Position numbers and translations under genes: made by a program. Of a stretch of 12,312 bases of DNA, positions 6,291 through 12,312 are shown one piece after another. This DNA comes from Balneolales bacterium. Its GTDB lineage: Bacteria; Bacteroidota; Rhodothermia; Balneolales; Natronogracilivirgulaceae. The first letter of the stretch is position 1. Every line of letters begins with the position of its first letter. The DNA is taken from positions 1 through 12,312 of the forward strand of contig SKYY01000200.1 of NCBI GenBank assembly GCA_007127665.1, read 5' to 3'. The notes under the pieces are model-generated. The model saw nothing but the letters and a program-made list of their open reading frames with translations. It searched no databases and was not told where the DNA came from.

Positions 6291-9026
6291 TTATGGGCTA
6301 ATTAAGTGGGGAACTCTGATCGAGAAGTTGAAGCCAAAAAAAAGCGGAGGGTTTCTACGAACAAAAGCCCCGCTTCGACGGCTTTCGTAAAGAGGACGGG
6401 AAAAGAAAACGTTGTTTACAAAAAATGAGGCTTGAATATTGTTACCGAACGCCTTGCTGACTCTTACATTGAACAGCCAAAGCGGGGGCGGACGCTCCGT
6501 AAGCAGGAACGAGTCGCTAACCCGTCTCATCAGGTCTTCATATTCATCGTCACCCCTCTGGCTTTCAGGGATCATCACGCGATCCCCTTCGCGAGTTATA
6601 TAACCCAGCGGTGAGAGCATTACATCGTCTCTCCAGTCTGCATCAATCCAAAGCGCCTGAGCCAACCAGGAGACCACTACACCAGCATCAGGAATGTGAT
6701 GAACCATGCGCAAGCTTGTTGAAAAACGCTGCCGGGTTACGGTTTCTCTTCCGTAGATACCTATTCGTTGTGGCGTAGTCGAAGTAAAAAGCTTGTCGGT
6801 ATCAATCATGACTCCTGTATCACCAGAGCTCGTCTGAACCCAAGCGCCGCTCAGGGCAATGGTTGAAATGGCCCGCATACGAGTGTCCAAAGTTACATCC
6901 AGTTCCAGACCCAAATTTTCTGTTTGGCGCGTGTTGGCGGGGAGGTCATAAGCACCCAGAAAAACTCGTTGATCTGCCGGTTCAGGATTCAATATCGGCG
7001 GACTTCCGGCCGGAAAGGAGATCGCTTCAAATGTATGGAATCTGACTGGGTGAACATTGCGCGTAAAGCCATAGGCACCGTCCGTATTTTCAATGTATCC
7101 GGTAATCCCGGCGGTCAGGTAGTCTTTTTCTAAGAAGAAACCAACCTCATATTTGTCAGAGGTATATGATCTCATCTGGCTGTTGTCCGGCTCAACAACG
7201 GCAGTTGTAATTATCACAAGCCGTTCATTCGGATCGGTCGAAAAATTTGCAAAGTTTACGACGTCGAAAAAACGTGGGCCGGGGTACAGAAAGTTGAGGG
7301 GTGGAGCCTTGGCCGTTTTCCCATACGCACCGCGTATGTGCAAGTCATTTAGTATTTCAAACGAGGCATTCAGTCTTGGGGCCAGAACGGTGCCAAATTT
7401 GCCACTTGTCAGGGATGTGGGAGAAACATTGTCATAACGCAACCCTGCCTGTATCATGAACAACCGACTCGAAAAGTATCTTGCCACTCTGTGTTCGGCA
7501 TACCCAGAAAGTATGTTCAGAGATGGTATGTCGTCGAAAGAGCGTGGGCGGTCGCCAACAGAATAGTTCTGCCTTGGGGGTTTTAGAACATCGAACTGTC
7601 TTCCCGAACCGCGGTTAGAATCGTGTTTCCACTCGACCCCTGCCAGTGTGATATTTACGGAATTACCCAGCACAATCTCATTCCGGTATTCAAATCTGCT
7701 GTAGAAATTCAGGGGATTGCCTTCCACAGTTGTTTCATTTCGATACTGAGTGGTGCCAAATGTTCCGGTGATGGTGGTATCGGTGAGAGCATCTGATAAC
7801 GGAAACAGACCAAAACGGGTGATGTTCTCGGCATAAAATCCGCGCTGCTGCCGATAAGTGGAACTTGCGTCAAATGAAAGGCGATGCCTGCGGTCACTTC
7901 CGAGTGCAAGGCTAAGGTTGACACTGGAGCGGACAAACTGGTCCTGTGCATCTCTGACCCTCTGACTGACTTCATCTTGCGGATCAACGCGACGCTCATC
8001 CAACAGTCTGCCTGCCGCCAGCCTTGCATTCAGTCTTAGTCTCTGTTCAGATAGCCAGGAGCGGCTATACCCGGTCTGCAGACCTATTCTGTTAAATCTG
8101 TCAAGGTTTTGTCTCGGGTCAGAATAAGATTGAGTGATGTTTCCTGCGACATGGTAACCCGGTCTGATGTTCCCGTCACCAAAACCGGCTGAAAAGCCAA
8201 TATCGGTCATGTTTGGGTTTAAACTGACTTTCAACTCCGGCAACATATAGCCGGCACGCGTAGTGACAATCACGGCGCCGGTAGTAATGTCGCCATAGCG
8301 TGCTGAAGGAACACCCTGAATCACTTCAATCGATTGGATGATGTCGGGGGAAATCTCCCTGAGATCGGTACCGCGTCCGGCAACGGATGCAAATGGTGGA
8401 AGTGAGCCCGGCGCACTGTTCAAGATGGTGACATCATCCTGGAGGTTTGCATTATTCGAGAGCGGAGACCCATCCACAATGATGCCGGTACCCAGTGCAT
8501 TTGCCCTTATGGCGTCAGACGTAGTGGGAGCCTGTCTGAGAAGGCTTTGTCTCGGAGAGGACAGGCTTGGAGTGCCGGAAAGCTGGCCTGGTAGCAGTTC
8601 AAATAAATCGGCCAGGCTGGATGCCTGCAGGTGTTGAATTGCCTCGCGGGAGATGCGGCTTACAGATCCCGGCTGGTTGATATCAAGTCCCCTGCGCGCT
8701 GTGATTTGAACTTCATCTCCGCGAATGATGGCATAGTCAAGGTAAATGGAAATCTCAGTGATTTCTGTTGCGTGATCAATAGTTATTCTGCGTTCCGAGG
8801 ATTCCATACCCAGGTGGGATACATACAGAGAATGAACCCCGGGTGCGACCTTGATGCACAATCTTCCATCAATGTCGGTTACCCTGTGAATGTCGGCCTC
8901 ACGAAAGTGAACAACAGCATTCGGCACCTGAGAACCATCAACAGCAAACCGGACCTCTATGCAGAGCTGATTCTGTTGATCTGTCACATGAAAAAAGGAC
9001 AATAAGAGGAAAAAGATTAAATACAT
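6291..9026 (-). CDS. TonB-dependent outer-membrane receptor
   Basis: The protein has 911 residues. A short signal peptide (residues 1 to about 18) is followed by a carboxypeptidase-regulatory-like domain at about 20-97 (VPNAVVHFREAD, DIDGRLCIKVAPGVHSLYVS). A TonB-box-like GDEVQITA (103-110) leads into the plug, about 104-258, with GTGIIVDGSPLSNNANLQ and IQSIEVIQGVPSARYGDITT. The rest is a 22-strand-type barrel with repeated aromatic strands. Such receptors import scarce ligands (metal chelates, vitamins, glycans) across the outer membrane using TonB-ExbBD energy. The plug segment GRGTDLREIS resembles receptors found with DUF4876 genes. The last residues, VPHLISP, lack the usual terminal aromatic, although FGFNFSIRV just before could serve as the final strand. 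There is no SusD-like partner, so this is not a classical glycan locus. It lies 45 bases after the upstream lipoprotein gene, indicating co-transcription. A metal-linked ligand is suggested only by the promoter palindrome. Confidence 0.92.
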   Translation of the reverse strand: MYLIFFLLLSFFHVTDQQNQLCIEVRFAVDGSQVPNAVVHFREADIHRVTDIDGRLCIKVAPGVHSLYVSHLGMESSERRITIDHATEITEISIYLDYAIIRGDEVQITARRGLDINQPGSVSRISREAIQHLQASSLADLFELLPGQLSGTPSLSSPRQSLLRQAPTTSDAIRANALGTGIIVDGSPLSNNANLQDDVTILNSAPGSLPPFASVAGRGTDLREISPDIIQSIEVIQGVPSARYGDITTGAVIVTTRAGYMLPELKVSLNPNMTDIGFSAGFGDGNIRPGYHVAGNITQSYSDPRQNLDRFNRIGLQTGYSRSWLSEQRLRLNARLAAGRLLDERRVDPQDEVSQRVRDAQDQFVRSSVNLSLALGSDRRHRLSFDASSTYRQQRGFYAENITRFGLFPLSDALTDTTITGTFGTTQYRNETTVEGNPLNFYSRFEYRNEIVLGNSVNITLAGVEWKHDSNRGSGRQFDVLKPPRQNYSVGDRPRSFDDIPSLNILSGYAEHRVARYFSSRLFMIQAGLRYDNVSPTSLTSGKFGTVLAPRLNASFEILNDLHIRGAYGKTAKAPPLNFLYPGPRFFDVVNFANFSTDPNERLVIITTAVVEPDNSQMRSYTSDKYEVGFFLEKDYLTAGITGYIENTDGAYGFTRNVHPVRFHTFEAISFPAGSPPILNPEPADQRVFLGAYDLPANTRQTENLGLELDVTLDTRMRAISTIALSGAWVQTSSGDTGVMIDTDKLFTSTTPQRIGIYGRETVTRQRFSTSLRMVHHIPDAGVVVSWLAQALWIDADWRDDVMLSPLGYITREGDRVMIPESQRGDDEYEDLMRRVSDSFLLTERPPPLWLFNVRVSKAFGNNIQASFFVNNVFFSRPLYESRRSGAFVRRNPPLFFGFNFSIRVPHLISP

Positions 9027-9071
9027 TGTGTTTCCCGGCTCGGTCTGTACATACAGATAAATTACATCAGC

Positions 9072-9947
9072 TCAGTATATTGCGGTTTCACGCATTTGGA
9101 AAAAGCGCAGAAATTCAGCTGCTCTGAAGGTGCTGTCCGGTTCATAAAACGAAGATGAATGCTCGTTAAAAAGCCGGACGTTTTCCGCTGCCGCATCATA
9201 TATTCGCAGATCTGCTTCGTTTCTTGTATGACCTTTTTCCACAGCATAGACGAATCTGCCAGACTGACCACTCACAACGGGCAACGACAGGAAGTCTCTC
9301 TCGACAAATTCTCCGGTTTCATCTTGATGAGCCGCTGATGCCACAAAAAAATCAACAGCATGTGAAGGATAACCGTAGAGGTAGCCATAGCCCCTGAACC
9401 TGTCAAGCATGCTTTCAAATTCTATGGTCTGGATGAGGGTCTCTGGGTTTGCACCAGGCGTAAAAGCCCATTTGGACCAGAAATCAGGGTTCTCATCAAG
9501 CATTCTGTCTACGGCATCAGCCCTGAAAACACGCAGTTGCACATGCCTTTTGCCATTAAATACATTCCGGAACGGGAAAAGGCCTGCCCGCAAATCATCG
9601 CACTGAAACGCATCGGTGATCCTGTTAAGCTGCGAAAAAGTTTCCATAAAACGCTCTGACCCCATAATGATCATATCGGAATGAATGGAGTCCGGCTCTT
9701 CCAGGTAGAATGGGAAAGCCATGACATCACTCATCGGTTTGAGATCGGAAATAAGTGTGTGCAAGGCTTCATTTTGAAGCCCGACATAAAGAATGGAGTC
9801 GGCTAGCATAAGGTCCTCTTGCTCCAACCCCGAAAAATCAAAACAGGTAGGATCAAGGGTGCTGGGAGGCGGGTCGGATTCAATTATTCTTTCTTTTGTC
9901 TGACAGGAGAAAAGAAACAGAAAGACAATTACGTAAGTGAGGCGCAT
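9072..9947 (-). CDS. Small lipoprotein of unknown function, first gene of the receptor locus
   Basis: The protein has 291 residues from ATG 9947. MRLTYVIVFLFLFSC is a lipoprotein leader with lipobox LFSC and lipid cysteine at 15. An in-frame ATG at 9974 would fall inside the operator and at the predicted transcription start, so it is rejected. The mature part has no repeats or transmembrane helices. Notable are CDD (116-118), a block HVQLRVFRADAVDRML (135-150), and GYGYLYGYPSHAVDFFV (186-202), the most family-like segment, where His195 and Asp199 stand in an aromatic patch. Two cysteines (35, 116) could pair. I recognise no named domain. As the promoter-proximal gene before a TonB receptor, it could be a periplasmic-side or surface ligand-binding or processing component. 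This is inferred from position alone. Confidence 0.82.
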   Translation of the reverse strand: MRLTYVIVFLFLFSCQTKERIIESDPPPSTLDPTCFDFSGLEQEDLMLADSILYVGLQNEALHTLISDLKPMSDVMAFPFYLEEPDSIHSDMIIMGSERFMETFSQLNRITDAFQCDDLRAGLFPFRNVFNGKRHVQLRVFRADAVDRMLDENPDFWSKWAFTPGANPETLIQTIEFESMLDRFRGYGYLYGYPSHAVDFFVASAAHQDETGEFVERDFLSLPVVSGQSGRFVYAVEKGHTRNEADLRIYDAAAENVRLFNEHSSSFYEPDSTFRAAEFLRFFQMRETAIY

Positions 9948-9969
9948 GTGAATCAATTTATGGTTATTG

Positions 9970-9984
9970 TGCAACTAAGTTGCA
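9970..9984. promoter_or_regulatory. Perfect Fur-family-like palindrome (box C)
   Basis: TGCAACT-A-AGTTGCA is a perfect 7-1-7 inverted repeat. It overlaps the -7 element of the receptor-locus promoter and the predicted transcription start. With its right flank it shares the 13-base block AGTTGCAAATATA with box A before the CobW-like gene 8.4 kb away. Perfect symmetry and placement fit a dimeric repressor of the Fur/Zur type; which member is inferred. Confidence 0.65.
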
Positions 9985-10014
9985 AATATACAAACTTGAA
10001 TCCATTGCCCCAAA
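9983..10014 (-). promoter_or_regulatory. Bacteroidetes-type promoter of the receptor locus
   Basis: On the minus strand, TTTG (plus 10011-10014) is followed after exactly 20 bases by TATATTTG (plus 9983-9990). Both match the Bacteroidetes -33 TTTG and -7 TAnnTTTG consensus without mismatch. Transcription should start near 9977, giving a leader of about 30 nt to ATG 9947. This supports that start codon. Confidence 0.7.
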
Positions 10015-10078
10015 AATTTTCGGGAGGTAAAAATTTGCAGTGTTCTTTGATGAACATAGACGCTTCGAAGTGCAGACT

Positions 10079-10111
10079 ATTGAAAAAAAACCAGGGATAT
10101 CGGTACATTTC
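10079..10111 (+). promoter_or_regulatory. Possible promoter of the divergent secreted-protein gene
   Basis: ATTG (10079-10082), a 21-base spacer, then TACATTTC (10104-10111) match the Bacteroidetes pattern with one mismatch in each element. Transcription would begin near 10117, just upstream of the candidate start codons at 10141 and 10159. No Fur-like palindrome overlaps it, so this gene is probably not under the same control. Confidence 0.35.
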
Positions 10112-10158
10112 CAACACCTATGAATTGCTTCCAACCGCAAATGCTCAGGATCACTGTA

Positions 10159-11043
10159 ATGCCGACAGCTGTTCTTCGTTCGACGAAATTTCTTTTGTTC
10201 CTGCTTCTGGTCTTTTGGACCGCCGGTGCGCACCTCATGGCGCAGCAGCTACGTTTGCCGGATCGACCAGCTGATGCTCCAACGGGCTCCGAATTCAGGG
10301 ATCAGATCCGATTTCTCGCCCTTGCCGCACGGGAAAAGGCAATTTTAGAACAGATTTTGGCGGGCAATGTCCCCGCTTTCCTGCGTGAGCTGGTCCCGGT
10401 TTCCGTCAGCGGGACAGCAGGCGGTGAAACACTGGAAGCCACCTATTTCGTGACACCCGACTATCTGGCCGTGGGCAGCGATGACGACTATTTCCTCATC
10501 CCCATGACGCCGATACTGGCGCAGCGCATCGCCAACGCAACAGGTACCAGAATGCCTACCCGCCGCATGGTTGACCAGATCTGGCAGGCGGCCCCGCTCA
10601 AGCTGTCGCCCCGTCCGATTCCGCCAAGTGATCAGATGACCACCATACCGGTGATGTACGAGCACCATCTGATGGTTTGGGAGCAGCGGGAGCCGGCGCT
10701 GGATGATCATCCGCCCGGAACATTGGTCGCCGGTCACAAGAAAGACGTGGTCATATCCAACCGGATTTTCAACCAGCCGCCTCCGGGACGTGTGGTGATC
10801 TACGGCTGGCATCAACGAAACGGTTCGCCGATCCAACCGCTCTACAGCGGCCACTCTGAGACCTACGCCGACTACAGCCACGGCATCCGGCTGGTGCTTG
10901 ATTCGATTACCGTCAACGGCCAGCCCATGCAGGTCCGTGATGTGCTGCAGCACCATGAGCGGCATGTGCTGCTCAGCGACGAGGGGCTTATCCCGCAGCC
11001 ATTCTACCCCACCGGCGAGCTGTTCGAGGCGCCCGATACATGA
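10159..11043 (+). CDS. Secreted protein of unknown function, G+C-rich
   Basis: From ATG 10159 the product has 294 residues. MPTAVLRSTKFLLFLLLVFW forms a signal peptide, with likely cleavage after HLMA before QQLRLPDR. AGGA eight bases upstream favours this start over ATGs at 10141 and 10120, which would only lengthen the n-region. The mature part opens with a helical stretch (SEFRDQIRFLALAAREKAIL), then a beta-rich VPVSVSGTAGG domain. Its most distinctive segment is VVIYGWHQRNGSPIQPLYSG followed by HSETYADYSHGIRLV, a His/Asp/Tyr-rich motif that looks like an active or binding site. I recognise no named family; a periplasmic or extracellular hydrolase is a guess. G+C is about 60% in sampled lines against about 50% in neighbours, suggesting separate ancestry or different codon selection. 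It is the only plus-strand gene, divergent from the receptor locus and convergent with the porin-like gene. Confidence 0.82.
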   Translation: MPTAVLRSTKFLLFLLLVFWTAGAHLMAQQLRLPDRPADAPTGSEFRDQIRFLALAAREKAILEQILAGNVPAFLRELVPVSVSGTAGGETLEATYFVTPDYLAVGSDDDYFLIPMTPILAQRIANATGTRMPTRRMVDQIWQAAPLKLSPRPIPPSDQMTTIPVMYEHHLMVWEQREPALDDHPPGTLVAGHKKDVVISNRIFNQPPPGRVVIYGWHQRNGSPIQPLYSGHSETYADYSHGIRLVLDSITVNGQPMQVRDVLQHHERHVLLSDEGLIPQPFYPTGELFEAPDT

Positions 11044-11125
11044 GGTGTGTTGGGGGTGGATGCGGGGAGGCTGCACGCTTCCACTATTTCCGCGGGTTTC
11101 TGCTATTTCTACTCGGTTCCTGGGA

Positions 11126-12312
11126 TCAGAAAAACAGCCAGGCGCTCAGCAAAAGGCGCACATTGGTAACCGGTTCAGCATCCGATACCGCTCCATCGGG
11201 CTGGATTGTTCCGTATGCCGCGGTAGTGATGTCGGTCTCCAGGGAAAAGCGCACAGATCCTGATTGCACCTGGAATCTTGGGGCAATTCTGTACAGATGG
11301 TCAACATCGGCACCACGGGAATAACCGGGAACAACCTGCACATCTTCTCCGGAAGTGCCAAGGTTCTTCGAGTATCCTGTAAACAGCGCCAGCTCATATC
11401 GGGTCTTGTCTGCATCGCCCATGAAACCGGTTGTAAATTCGTGCCACAGACCAAGTGTCTGGTATGGATGGACCCGTGATCCGACGGCAGATCGTGCCAC
11501 GCCACCGAGCATGGTCTGGTCCATCAGGTTCTCACCATAGATGACATAGGATTTACTTGTGATGACACCAACCGGGATATTCAGAAAACCAAAATAGCTC
11601 TGGCTGTCGACCGGATCCAGTGTTTGAGGGTCGATATCCAGTCTCTTGAAATCCACTCCGAATCCACCCAGAATATCACCGGCTTTGACCTGAAGTTGTG
11701 CGTGGAGGTTCGGAATGGCTGAGTTTCTCAAGGATGCGGTGCCGCCGGGACCGGTGAAATCCCGTTGTGACACGGCAGCAACCAAACCGGTAAACGGTCC
11801 GGCAGTGCGCGTGAGTCGGACCTGGGGGTTTCTGGAAAATGCCTGAAAGGGTGCACCAGTAGAAAAAGAAACAGTTCCAGGGAATGATTGGGCAATAAAT
11901 AGGGGATGCCAAGTTTGCCCAACCAGCAAGCTTGTCTTGTTCCAATCCAGCCTGACCCAGGCGTGTCGCAACCTGAGGGTATTAATATTGCCCTCTGTGG
12001 AACCGAAAAATGCTGTTTCAACCAGGCCCGTTGTACGCGCGCCGAATGCATCCGGGCCGCTGATCCGGGCCAAAAGACGCGTTTGGATTGCGATGATGTT
12101 GAACTGCGTGTTGCGGTTGATATCGTTTCCCGCTTCATCAAGCACCTTGTTCATGGGAAAGAGCATGAACTGACCATCACGAGCAGAGACGGTATTCCGG
12201 GTATCCTGATACATATCCGTTTTTACAAAACCTGAAAAAGTTACACCGGTCTCCTGTGCGCGGACGGGATTATGTGACAGGATGAAACCGAGGATTGCCA
12301 GGGTTAAAATCC
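11126..12312 (-). CDS. Porin-like outer-membrane beta-barrel, 5' end outside window
   Basis: The frame stays open to the right edge, showing 394 residues. The visible N-terminus is a signal-peptide core (ILTLAILGFILSHNPVRAQ) and then VTFSGFVKTDMYQDTRNTVS, a first barrel strand typical of porins that resemble the DcaP group. Further on come LRLRHAWVRLDWNKTSLLVG and GQTWHPLFIAQSFPGTVSF, and the chain ends VRLLLSAWLFF, with the terminal phenylalanine recognised by the BAM machinery. The likely role is passive diffusion of small solutes across the outer membrane. The internal ATG at 12214 is not the start because the signal peptide lies upstream of it. The gene converges on the plus-strand gene with 82 bases between stops and no strong terminator visible. 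Substrate is unknown. Confidence 0.85.
   Translation of the reverse strand, partial: ILTLAILGFILSHNPVRAQETGVTFSGFVKTDMYQDTRNTVSARDGQFMLFPMNKVLDEAGNDINRNTQFNIIAIQTRLLARISGPDAFGARTTGLVETAFFGSTEGNINTLRLRHAWVRLDWNKTSLLVGQTWHPLFIAQSFPGTVSFSTGAPFQAFSRNPQVRLTRTAGPFTGLVAAVSQRDFTGPGGTASLRNSAIPNLHAQLQVKAGDILGGFGVDFKRLDIDPQTLDPVDSQSYFGFLNIPVGVITSKSYVIYGENLMDQTMLGGVARSAVGSRVHPYQTLGLWHEFTTGFMGDADKTRYELALFTGYSKNLGTSGEDVQVVPGYSRGADVDHLYRIAPRFQVQSGSVRFSLETDITTAAYGTIQPDGAVSDAEPVTNVRLLLSAWLFF

Noticed and set aside
8631..9005. A 124-codon plus-strand frame antisense to the start of the TonB receptor
   Set aside because: The receptor's signal peptide, regulatory-like domain and plug motifs on the minus strand explain the region.
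9948..9974. Alternative start at 9974 for the promoter-proximal lipoprotein
   Set aside because: The ATG lies in the palindrome and at the predicted transcription start, and the extra nine residues would spoil a good lipoprotein leader.
9819..10158. Plus-strand frame spanning the divergent intergenic region (9819-10274)
   Set aside because: It crosses the operator and promoter and is out of frame with the secreted-protein gene, so it appears to be a chance frame.
10345..11076. A 243-codon open frame on the minus strand, antisense to the secreted-protein gene
   Set aside because: It lacks a leader or recognisable domain and is explained by the high G+C of the plus-strand gene, which removes stop codons from the opposite frame.

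Overview
The window looks like chromosomal DNA from the Bacteroidota/Rhodothermota/Balneolota lineage. Four things point there. The outer-membrane gene set is typical of that group: a TonB-dependent receptor with a carboxypeptidase-regulatory-like N-domain, a DUF4876 lipoprotein, a probable DUF6850 barrel and a porin-like barrel. Lipoproteins have acidic residues after the lipid cysteine. Most starts lack a Shine-Dalgarno sequence. Two promoters fit the Bacteroidetes TTTG / TAnnTTTG pattern. No rRNA, tRNA, CRISPR array or insertion sequence was found. Base composition is about 47-50% G+C, except for one plus-strand gene near 60%.

Layout from left to right. All genes are on the minus strand except one. 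(1) 1-541: the N-terminal part of a thioredoxin-reductase-like flavoprotein with an added Tat-like leader. (2) 693-1397: a COG0523/CobW-type protein that keeps its P-loop and C-terminal domain but has lost the middle of the GTPase domain in frame. A 29-codon ORF and a promoter carrying two Fur-family-like palindromes lie upstream of it. (3) 1671-3086: an APC-family amino acid permease. (4) 3237-9947: an apparent four-gene surface locus, read right to left: small lipoprotein, TonB-dependent receptor, DUF4876 lipoprotein, DUF6850-like barrel. It starts from a promoter whose -7 element sits in a perfect TGCAACT-A-AGTTGCA palindrome. (5) 10159-11043 (plus strand): a G+C-rich secreted protein of unknown function. 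(6) 11126-12312: a convergent porin-like outer-membrane barrel whose 5' end is outside the window.

The main interpretation is that the CobW-like gene and the receptor locus form one metal-responsive regulon. The two promoters share an identical 13-base block (AGTTGCAAATATA on the plus strand) that joins a palindrome half-site to the -7 element, so a bound repressor should block RNA polymerase. COG0523 proteins are often controlled by the zinc repressor Zur, which makes zinc the leading candidate, but the metal and the regulator are inferred. If correct, the lipoprotein/receptor/DUF4876/DUF6850 locus would be an outer-membrane metal or metallophore acquisition system with functionally undescribed parts, co-regulated with an unusual truncated CobW-like protein.
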